This document shows positions 37,114 to 47,844 of a stretch of DNA of 64,000 bases, piece by piece (position 1 is the first letter of the stretch; every line of letters begins with the position of its first letter). This DNA comes from Corythucha ciliata (lineage: Eukaryota > Arthropoda > Insecta > Hemiptera > Tingidae), in assembly GCA_038030265.1 (NCBI GenBank), contig CM075938.1, positions 22,111,009 to 22,175,008 of the forward strand. The letters run 5' to 3'. The notes under the pieces are model-generated. The model had not been told where the DNA came from. It ran no database searches and saw only the letters and a list, made by a program, of their open reading frames with translations. The translations under genes were made by a program, and so were the position numbers.

Positions 37114-38632
37114 CTATTTTTTTGGAGGTCTTTCACGATTCCCATTGGGCCCACCTGTTGAAGACGTGGATGTTTGTGGTAATAATTGCCGGTTTTTTTT
37201 GTGTGCTTTTTTTGTGATTGATGCCTACTTCGATTGGACACGACAGTTTAACGGTTATTGTCACGCAAGACTTACATTGTCGAACCTCGTCGGGTGTCAT
37301 AAAGAAATCCCACTCTTCCTCTTCATTTTCATCGGGAAAATCGACGAATTCTTCTTCGTCATCACCAGCGTCTAGGGCGACGCCGGCACCAGCCTCACTA
37401 TCATCCTCGTCAAGTGGCTCGGGAAATTGGTCCCAGTCAACTTCAGTCGTATAGGCTTTTGTGTTGTGAACGCCGTAGGACACGCAGTCACTGGGTAGAA
37501 ACCCCGAATAGGACTGTTTGATGGCAACAAACAAGGGACTGCCGTAAAGTTCGGCCTGTCGTTTCATTTGTCGCTCCCTGAGATTGAAATGGGTCGTTTT
37601 TGACACGAGGCGTCGTACGCCGAGACTGAGATAACGGAATTTTTGCTGGTACCTCCTAGGTGTTTCATCCCTTGCGACGCTGCAGAACCAAGTTTTAGGA
37701 AAGTTGTACGTTATGGACAACTCGTATTTTCCTGGGTGAGGGAGAGGAGGGTTAAGGGTCCAATAAATCATTGGAGAGTCTTTTTCCCCCTTACCATTCA
37801 CAAGGCCACGTCGCTCGATTCTATCAGTTTTTTCACCGTCTGAAAAATCCAAAATATCGATCAGCAATGACCCCGTAGCCAGCCAATTGAAGTCCGTTCG
37901 TTTCCCCAAGAGAGCGACAAAGCGATCTTCGAATCGTCTGGCCGTTTGACGTACTCCCCGCACATGAGCGTGTCTCCGGTTTTGTGGGTCAATTCTAAGG
38001 AAACTGATTATGGCGTCGATGAGACGCCCACCGAACATGTTCATTGAGAAGTATGCGTTGACGTTGTAGACGAATCTCCAGATTATGGTGCTGACGAAAT
38101 TGTACTAGAATAATAATAAAAACGCATTGTTTGGAAAGGGACTGTACTGAATGTTTAAAATAGTCCAGTGGCGTAACAAAGTGAACACCATCAAACGGAA
38201 AAGATGGAAGGAGGGCCTCGGAGTTCTCTGAGACTGTCCAACGCCACTGTTACGCCACTCATCTCTTACAATTTGATAAACCAATTCCGTAAGATCTCGC
38301 CCGATACAAATCACGCCCGAGTCCTCCTCCCCCTCTTGGCTGCCCGTCATCATCGTCAAACACTTAGCCAGATCATCTTTTATCCGACTATCCAATTTCC
38401 TAAAGCTGCTATCGAGGCGTTCGTTACAAATTTCCAGAAACCTCTTGGAAACCAGTCGAATCCGTTGCAGTTCTTCGTACGAGAAAAAATCGAGAACGTA
38501 ACAAATCGTTTCGTTGGGTAGTCGGTACAAATGACATAGTGGCGGTTGCGTGTCGCCCGAATAAACGGCGCTTATGTCATCGTCGGATCTGGAGCAGTGC
38601 CGTTTGGCGGGCGACTGGTTAGCATCACTCAT
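37114..38632 (-). CDS. F-box protein with an unknown C-terminal domain
   Basis: This is a spliced gene on the minus strand. Exon 1 is 38270-38632, with donor ATT|GTAAGA in phase 0. Exon 2 starts at 38104 after TTCTAG and reads 'YNFVSTIIWRFVYNV'. It either ends at 37276 (CAAT|GTAAGT) and joins 37154-37114 (about 410 aa), or reads on to a stop near 37133. Residues about 34-75 are an F-box ('LYRLPNETICYVLDFF', 'RIRLVSKRFLEICNERL'), which in known proteins binds Skp1 and recruits substrates to SCF ubiquitin ligases. The part from residue ~122 ('FGGRLIDAIISFL', 'DFNWLATGSLLIDILDF') is unknown to me. A strongly acidic stretch lies near the end ('DEDDSEAGAG', 'DENEEEEWDFF'). No LRR, WD or Kelch repeats are seen. 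Its start is only 160 bp past the stop of the CRAL-TRIO gene upstream. Confidence 0.8.
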
Positions 38633-38644
38633 TTTTCAACGTTT

Positions 38645-38650
38645 TTTAAT
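38645..38650 (-). terminator. Candidate polyadenylation signal of CRAL-TRIO gene B
   Basis: ATTAAA on the minus strand, 142 bp past the gene B stop and only 13 bp before the F-box gene ATG. If used, the gene B 3' end would overlap the F-box 5' end. Confidence 0.35.
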
Positions 38651-38791
38651 AACAAAAATTGATTTTGAGAGATACAACCACAACTAAAAATATACCAACA
38701 ATGATAAGTCACATCATCAGTCAAATCATGTGAAAAATAGTGGCGCAGTAAAACAAAAAATACATCCGAGCTTTTAAAATCATGAGAGTTG

Positions 38792-40105
38792 TCATTTTTT
38801 GTATCCGTAGGAAACCAGCTCTGAAACAGACCATTTGAGCATAATCGGGGTTGATAGCTACAAACTGGCTACAAAAACGTGCATGGGGTGGGCGGGTGGG
38901 GGTTAAAATTGGGTTCTCTCTCCCATCCTGATGACTAAACACTTCTGATTTTTGGTCGCCTAATAAAATTCACAAAATTACCTCCGATTCTCGACTCATT
39001 TTCATAAAGGAAATGCGATCTAAGGGCATCATAGTCCAAAGGTGGTTGTTTCCCACCATACTCTTGGGGTAGGATGTCCGGCGTGACATATTTATGTAGG
39101 GACGCCATGTTTGACTTGTGAAAATGAATCTTAAAAAAACAAAAAAAGGTCAAATTGTTTACTGGTGGGGAGGGGGAACTGCCGAAAAAAAATTACGTAC
39201 GTTTTGCTTGGTAGATCCACTCAAAAAGGGGAAGACAATGTTAGCCATGCTGTTCAGCAAAAACCCTGAGTTGATGACGTGGTACTCCATTTTTCTTACG
39301 GGAATACCCTGTGTGTTAAAGAAGGGAGGGGGGATTTAAATTGTGTTTTTTTACAATTTTTGTAGTAACGTACTTCCGCTTTAGACGACGCTACTTTGCA
39401 GTTGTGTGGCGTGAAGTAGCGCATGTATCGCCAAGTGAGATCTTTCATGTCGAAAATATACACTAAACCGTTCTCTTGAGTCTCGCTCTCGTCCATGGCT
39501 AGCTCTAGCCAGAGGTCGTCCACTTGGAAATTTACCCACGGCTCGACCTCACCGATGACGACGTTTCCTGAGAGGATATTTTTGTGTGTGGAATTTTTCT
39601 GGTTTGGATTGGAAAACAGGACAAAATCACTCACCCAGACGTAGGACGTACACTCGTCGCCCTAATTGATCGCGATCTTTCAACAAACAGTGGACATTCT
39701 GCGACAGTGCCACTTTTTGACCGTCGGTCAGTACTTGTGTGGCGAACCACTGAGTGTTGTCAACTTTCAACTTGTAGACAGATTTTATCTATGGTAGGGA
39801 GGGGGCGACGAGGTTTAGTTAAATTATTGCGTGGTGGAAACAAACTACCTGAATTTTATCACCTTATCGAAAGCTTTAACAACGTCAAAGTCGCTGTAGT
39901 GTAAATAGCGCCACAGAATTTTGTCGTCGTTACCGTAGAAAAAGTCGTTCTCTTCTAATTTAAGAGAAAAACGTTGGTTTTTTCAATTAATTATTTCCTC
40001 TTAATTTAATTATTGTTTTGGCTTACTCTGAACAATGTCCCGCAGTTCGTCCAAACACTTTTCACGTTCTCCATCCTTCAACATGACACTTGTTTTCGAC
40101 GACAT
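38792..40105 (-). CDS. CRAL-TRIO domain lipid-transfer protein (gene B, compact paralogue)
   Basis: Seven coding exons on the minus strand: 40027-40105, 39863-39954, 39635-39788, 39374-39567, 39201-39308, 38982-39129 and 38792-38820. All have GT-AG borders and the phases agree; the product is about 267 aa. The N-terminal helical part includes 'ILWRYLHYSDFDVVKAFDK', like the CRAL-TRIO-N 'LLRFLRARKFDVEKA' motif. The lipid-binding domain has 'GLVYIFDMKDLTWRYM', 'MEYHVINSGFLLNSM' and the hallmark 'LPQEYGG'. Family members carry tocopherol, retinoids or phosphoinositides between membranes. The ligand here is unknown. Basic residues that in human alpha-TTP contact phosphoinositides look mostly lost. 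It is shorter at both ends than gene A. Introns are short, most under 200 bp. The only polyadenylation-like hexamer on the minus strand is ATTAAA at 38645-38650. Confidence 0.88.
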
Positions 40106-40395
40106 AACTACCCGGCGTTTGGTTCTTCGGACCCCTAAAATCTCTCCCTTTTTTTTTTCTTTTATCGTTTTTTTCGTGACCCCCGAACTATCGGATTAGT
40201 TCAACAGCCGCACACACAAACACACACAGTTTTTTGGTTCATTAAACTGCAATGCTCCACTATCAGAGTCAAGGGCGATTCAAAAGCTCGAAATGATGGA
40301 TACTATGAAAAAAATTGTGTTGAGATTCACAGGGAGGAGGGAGTGATGATGAAGAAGGGGTTAAGTCAGCTAGCTGTTAAGAACATAAACATTTC

Positions 40396-40401
40396 TTTAT
40401 T
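40396..40401 (-). terminator. Polyadenylation signal of CRAL-TRIO gene A
   Basis: The minus strand reads AATAAA 161 bp after the gene A stop codon (40562-40564). It precedes the gene B start at 40105 by about 290 bp, so the two genes can have separate transcripts. Confidence 0.6.
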
Positions 40402-40561
40402 TGATGGGTCGTACAACATTCTATTAAAATAGGAACATTTTTTTTTATGTATTAAAATATATTTGTCAAGTTTTTAAAAATTGTGCCGTCATTTTTGTTT
40501 TGAATTCTAAAACAGCTAATATCACATAAAAATAATTATTTAATTACACCTATCGAATTCA

Positions 40562-43500
40562 TTAAGAATCCTCTTTGTCCTCCTTGGCGTCATATGGATC
40601 ATTTCTGACGGTGTAACCAAGTTCTATCATACCTGTAAAGGTCATAACATGAAAAATGTATTCACGTTTTTTTAATGAGAGTCTCCCCCCCCCCCTCGAG
40701 TTACGCGATGGAAATTTTCATGCACGGGCTGATGTGTGATGAGGCATGGGTGGAGGGGGGGATAAAAGAGAAAGAAAACAAAAGGCTTCTTTGTAATTTG
40801 TTAGTGCGTCGTACGTGGTGCGGGTGAGCAGGAGGGGGCGTTCCTATGCCGGGAATTTAAAACGAAATAGCGACAGTTCTGTAACAAGAGCCTTGCATTG
40901 AAACTCGCGGAGCAAAAATTCGTTGTTTGATACCGCCTCCACGACATCTAGCGTGTGTGGGGAGGGGAGCATTCTTGGGCTGTCAGCAGAGCACCCTTGG
41001 ATACTGATTTTTCAAATTCAGAAACTTGTCAATTTTAACTTCAGACCCGGAAATTCAATATTCCAGGAGACTTTTGAGTTTATAAGGGCCCTTACACCCC
41101 TTTAGGTCGCAATTTGTCGGGTTTTCGCAACGCATTAATAGATTTGCGGGCGTCGAAGCCCTTTCTCGGGCTGCAGGGCTGTCGGTTGTCGATCGTGTGG
41201 TCCCTGAAAATCCTGCCAAAGTGACCTTATTTCACTGGAACAACCCCTTCAACGGTTCGTTTGATCAAAAACATGTTACGATTTTAGAATTTCCCATCTA
41301 AAGAAACCCCGAGGTACGAGGCTCCGATCAATTTTAAATTTTGGCTAATTTTGCGTACATCGGTCAGGCTTTAGAGGACAATTTTTACGATTTTTGGTCC
41401 TATTTGTTGAGGGCAATGTTCAATTGACTAATACGGCCGGCCCCGACCAAAACGCTCCCAAGGGGTCGTCAGCACCACATGCAGTGAAAAACTAGTTCCG
41501 CGCCTGACTGTACAGCGCGTTATGCTAAAGACCCGCGCAACATCACTGTACAGCCGTACGTTTAGGTACTCCGTGAACCAAGAATCAGCTATTTTTCCCA
41601 ATTTCGGCCTGATAATTGCATTGATGGACCCGAATTAATGATTTTTCGCAATTTCACCCTCGAATGAGCGCTTTATCTCAATTTTAGCAGCAGGGGGGGG
41701 GCTAATTTCATCAATGAACTAGCGCTTTTTCTAAACTTTTAGCAGCGGGTTTCCTAAGAGAACAGCTCATTATCGCTTTTTCCCAATGTTAGCCGTTCAA
41801 AGTCATTCGTGAACCGCTAGTTAGCACATTTTTTTTTCTGCCTGGACTTTCCATCAAGAAACCAAGAATTAGCCCTTTTTCTCAATTCTAACCAGAAATT
41901 AGCGCTTTATAAACTCCCAAGAACAGCTCATTCACTCGGATTTCCAATAAAAGCTTGCTCAAGGGCCTTCATAAAACTGGTGATTGGCGGTTTTTCACAA
42001 TTTTAGCCGGGAAGGTGCCTTTAGATACCTTGAGTTAGTGTTTTTTCCCTCAATTTACCCTGCAAATTAGCGCTTTTCAACACTTTAGCGGCAAAAGAGC
42101 ACTTTTACCCAAAGTTTAGTCTCGAAATTAATTTTGTCCACAAAAGGGCACGTTTTCCATTAAAAACTCACAATGCGACCAGGCACTAATGCAAGACTAA
42201 AATTTTTTTTAAAACGCTAAATCGTGTCTGAAATAAGGAGAAATCGCTAATTTGGGGGAGAAAAAGCTATTTCACGTTGAAAATCGAGAAAGGCGCCAGT
42301 CCGCGCATAAAATTAAGAATAAATCGCAGATTCAATGTGTATCAAGGCGTGTAAATTAACGTGTGAAATTAAAAAAAGAACCGCTATTGTGCTGTTTTTA
42401 GGGCAAGTCACGTCTAACATTGAGCAAAAACTCAACTCATTGCTATTTGTGAAGAAAATCGCGTATAATTTGAATAAAACGCTAATTCGGGGCGAAAATT
42501 GATAAAATAGCTAATTGGTTTTACACAAACATTTGAATCTCCTGGTTTTCTAGCCAAAAAATCCGAATATCCAGATTTTACAGCGAAGGGGTTTTTGCTA
42601 GCTACCGCGGAAGTCTTAAATTATTTCTAAAAATCGTACTAATTCACTCACTAATTCCCGAAGTGCTTCATTGATAAAAAATGTTCTTTTTTGGTCTCGC
42701 TGGCACTTTTAGGGTGTTAAGAGAAAAAGAGGCTGAAAGAGTTATTAGTGACTGGAGAAGCGTTAGTCGTTGGCACGCAAGGGCTCGGTTACGTATCACA
42801 TGGGACGTTTTTCGCGGTACCCATCACCAAAAAACGTCACACCACACAAATGGCTCTCACCTTCGACGATTTTCGGATTTCTAGTTAGCGATGCAAACCA
42901 TTGATGATACCCGTACTCGGGTCGAATACCACCGTAAATCACTGGAAGATATTTCGGATCGACGTGCTGATGCAGGGAACTCATGTTGCTCCCGTGAAAG
43001 TGAACCTAAAAAAAAAGTAATAAAAAAAGGATAATAGTGATTGGAACAAAAAATCAAAACAGCTGTAAAGAAAAGGAATCCGAGTTCTCGAGGCAGAAAG
43101 AATTTGCCTGGAGGAGGTGGTAGTGAGGTTCTTCATGTTAAATGACTCATAATACCATAATTATAAAACAAGAAATTGAAGAGAAAAGATCCTTAGCTGG
43201 AGGGGGCCTTTGGGTATTGCCCAAACTAAATAATAATTAAATAATATCAACAATGGCCAGAGGGAACTTATCGCTACAGAGAAAGGTCAGGCTGTTCGGA
43301 TGAATGTTAGGGTGACAGGCGGAGGGGGGGAGGCCCGAATATCAGAAGAAAAATGGAAGGATAAGAGATGACATCGAAGCCAAAGGGGAAAGAAACCTTT
43401 GTCCTCTTTTGGTCATCTGTCACACGCCAAGTTTTATCTTGCGAAAGAAGAAAAGTGTTACCGGCTATGATGAACAGCGGGGGAAAATGGCGAGGGGGGC

Positions 43501-46500
43501 GGGATAAACCTTTAGGATAGCGCTTGTCTTAGAGTGACGACTATGATGACGGGGCGGGGGTATGACGGGGTGAAATGCTTGTGACAGACTAAAGAGAATT
43601 GTGGAAAATATGAAGAAAGGGGAAAAGCTGTGTATTCAATGCGATCTGGCACTGTTATGTGGAAGGAGCGGGTGAAGTGGGGATGATGAAGTGCGACATA
43701 TCTCAAGAGTTGGGTGACCTCCCAGGACCTCGGTATCACCTTTGATCTTATTTCCTATTAGGAAACAAAAATAAAAAGTCGGATAACGTTTTTTCTAAGT
43801 GCCGTAACGCGCTGAGCTTTAATTCTCCAGCCAGCCATAAACATAATTATTCTATCTTCTGAGGAAGTTCCTCAGAGTCATCAGTTACGAAATCATCTAG
43901 AGTCCGATGACCCATCTTCCCTTCCACGGCTCCCTTTTTCAAAAGTTCTCCGCGCGCGGCTTTGAAAATGAAAGTTCCTTAAATAACGGGAATTTCGTAA
44001 CGACCTGGGTCAAGATCCAACCTCTTCCTATCCATGGGCGTCACATGGAGCGGTAAGGAAAGGGTGGGAACTAATTTGTATGCGCTCATAAATACTTACA
44101 ATTTCCAAATACCTGGCCCTCAGGAAAGGGCGAAACATGGAGAACACTTTTTCAAACACCCACGACTCATTGACGACGTGTATGGCCGATATTTTCATCG
44201 GGAAACTCGTCTGAAAAATAAATAAATAAAAACCATTTAAACTTGTGTTGACAAAGAGGCGGGCTTTAACAATAAAACAGTGACAGAGGCGGAGAGGGGC
44301 TAGAACTGAAATCCAGATTTAGTATAGTTCCTTTAGTGTGAGGATTCACTCCCCTCATTTCCACTACTCATCACCATGTAAAGCCTTGACGGATGGCGAG
44401 CGAAGGCATAGCGATTACGTATAATCACAGGAATTCGTTTCAGGACGATAGTGAGCATGGATGAGTTGTGTGGTCGGCGGAAGAGGGGGGGGGGCTTGTT
44501 TGAAAAACATTACTTTTTCCCCCTCACAGGGGATCAACTCGCGGGAGTGAAATAATAGCGGAGAGGTCGAGCTAAGGGAATGAAAAAGGATCACAGAGGA
44601 ATGTAATTCGTTTGATATGTGACAATGTTTTATTCCTTTTATGTTTATAGTATTTTGAGGAACGACTTATCAAGCGCATTCACCATTTTCTCCCAAAAAA
44701 ACTTGTGGATCGACCCCCCCCCCCTTTAATACCATCCAATCATACCATAAACAAAATTGTGATCTTACCGCCATGATTTCAACGACTTTTGAGACGACAC
44801 TGGGTGTTATGTTCCACGCGTGTTGCATGCTTAGCCCTGCCATGTCGAAAAGAGCGATGCCGCCCAATATTTGAGCCCGTGGTTCCATGATGCCCATTTC
44901 GAGGATGGCCAGGGTCGCTTTGAACAGGTCGTCAATGGGAGTCGTACTTGTATTCCATTGACCTGCAGATAAACAAAATCGTTGGTGAGAATGAAGGAAA
45001 AACTGGCCAGCTCTATGGTGGGGGGGGGGCAGTATAATTGGGACCTTCCATCGTAGAAATGAATAGTTCTCTGTGAAGAACTCGTGAACAGAGGTTTCCA
45101 GCAGGCCAAAACTCGCAAAATTGGCATTTTAGTGAGCCAGAATCGTGACAATTGTTTGTCAGTATGCAAAATCCGCGTAAATGGGGTTTCTATGGGAGCA
45201 ATATCCGCGCAATTGGTTTTTTACTGAGCCCACAGCGGCTTCGCTTCCGAGTTTGGGGGAGAAAAACTGCCCACCCTTGCCACCCTCTGGCTGCGCCCAT
45301 GAAATCGACTACGTGCTAAGGGAACGTCGAAGTCCCTTGGAGTCGGTGTGGGACAGGTGGGAGGATAGTTCAAGGGCTAAGCAAAAGCATCCCTGAGTGT
45401 CCCTCTGTGTGAATGGGTTAATGAGCAATAAAAAATTACGACGAGCACTGGAGTGCAATTTCCGTTGTTATTATTATTATCATTGCTATTCGACGCCTTT
45501 CGCCCCACTCTTTCTTCAGGAACGTTTAAAACGAGAGCATCACGACTGAAAACCCCCCTATCACCCCAATCTTAAACATAAACCTCGTTAGGACCGAAAA
45601 GCTTACCACTTGTGGTACCCAGTGCAGGAAGACCCAATTCTCCCAACCCACCCCCGGCGCATCATGCATCCTCCTATATCTTTTAAAAACCATTCCAAAC
45701 ATCTTATCGCGTGAAACAGAGGTATTAGTTTTCGCTTTGCAAATACCGCTCGTGTGAGGGTCGGTGGGGTGTGGGCGAGGGGTCGAGGAAAGGATTTACG
45801 TAACAATACAGTGCTGGTTGAGTGGAGTCTTAACTCTTGTTTCATTGCGTGTTATCTTAAACGCTTTTGTTTCCCCCGTTCGCATCCCCTACTTTTACCT
45901 TCTTCAGCATCACTTAATAACTTTAAGATTTGAGTTACTCAAACGTGGAAACAATCCCCCCACCCTCCCGTTATAACACCACTCCTCCAACGGTATCTTT
46001 TGAACGTGGACGCTCGATATCTTTAAAATACAGCATAAAAGCGCTAATTTCAGGAATTTCAAAGAGGACCCCCTTCATCCCTCACGTGCGTCCCAAACGC
46101 TAAAAAACTGGAAAAAGAGTTACAATTTCTTTCTTTCCCCTTCATAATTGGATTAAAACAGAAAAAGGAACTGAAACCTTTTTAAAATTCTCCACCGAAA
46201 GGCATTAAAACCGAAAAAAAAGAAAGAAAAAAAAGAAAAAAAAAGCTCGACATTTGCGATTTTCAGCATCCATAGGAGGGGCACAACCCCTATCCCCCCC
46301 CCCCAATGCAGGTATATTATACGTTTCAAGGATTGAGAGCGTGGAATGGAGTGGAGTGGTTGGGTGATTGCTTTTTGTTGTTTTTTTGTAGGAAAACATA
46401 CCAAGTTTGTATATCATTATTCGCCTTCCAGTTTGTTCCCTGTAGGGTACAACACTCACGATGCCTTCGTCGCCGATATGATGAAGTTCAATGGGCTCGA

Positions 46501-47806
46501 CACCTTCGTAGTAATCGATGTTGGCCTCTCTAAATCGCACGTAATTCGCTAACTGAAAAATAACGAAACAGAAGTTAGAGGGGGGAGCCATTTTATGGAG
46601 GGGGGGGGGGTCGACATCGCACTGGTCATTCGAACTCAGTCCCTAGTCCGTACAACTGAGTTACAATATTGAGGCGAGAAACTAAAATTTTGAGCGGTTT
46701 TCCCCTGCTTTCCAGAGTCACTCCCACAGGAAGAGAAGAGTCAAGCTCGCATAATTATTGCAATATGAGTAGCAAGCTAACGCCTGCAAACTTGAGGGTG
46801 TTTTGGAAGTAGTTTTTGAACAAATTTTAAAAATTAAAGAAAGTTTATTCGAAAAAATGTCTCAAAGTGAGAATTTATAAAACTTTTTCTCTTCGAATGC
46901 ATTACTAAGTATGCACGTACATATTTATAAACTTACAACTCTCCCCCCCCCCCTATTTCCTTTATTTCATGTTTTGTTGTCAGCTGGAGAAGGTGAAGGT
47001 CTTGATGTAGGGGGCACCATGGGGAGTTTAGGTGGGTGAGGAGGGTGGAGGTGAGATGATTTCCTTACAAATTTGTTTTGGTGGTTCCCAAGATGAAAAA
47101 TAAAAGTGCTCAAAACAATGTCTGGCACTCTCCCTCTTCCCCACACCAATACTCTTCAAGCAAATGTACCGTGAAGAGGAGGGTGAAAGATCGAGAGGAG
47201 GCTTTGTGCTGAAGACTATTCACTGAGACCGCCGCATTTTTCACGAGATGTTCCCCCCTCCACTCTAACCCAAATGACGGTTCGCTTTATTCAATAATGG
47301 GACGCGCAACAGTTGAATTGATCGTTTTTATTTATTTTTTAAATCGGTTTTACTCACCAGAGTGTAGGATGGTTCCAATTTAAAATTTCTTCCTCGTAAA
47401 AATCTCAAAAGGTATTCATCGTCCATTCGCAAGGGTTCTATTTCTCCTCTTTCTGGAACAAAACAAAAATTGAAAATATGTACAATATAAACAAACGAAA
47501 AAAAAATCGGCCAAGTTCAAGAGCGTAGAAAGTGAAACGTTCGAAGGGTTCAATAAACTCCCGCGAAATGTCGCAATTCTCCACCCTCCTCGTTCCATCT
47601 TGGTTTTCCCAAGCTGCGCCCCTATTTTCTTGTATATACACATTTGTCTCAAGGTCACTTTTTTTTGCGCTCACGTTTTCCGGGTCATTACCGTTTCCTC
47701 AAACCGAATTTCAGGATCGGCCTGAGGTTCTTCACACCAACGCCTTTGAACGCGATACGGGGGCTGCTTTTTTATTACGTAAGATTATACGATAATTTCT
47801 CTCTCA

Positions 47807-47844
<38 letters not shown>

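Noticed and set aside
36954..37241. A 95-codon minus-strand frame as an extra exon of the F-box gene
   Set aside because: It would need a phase-0 donor in exon 2. The only good donor (GTAAGT at 37275) is phase 1, which leads to an early stop. It remains possible but unsupported.
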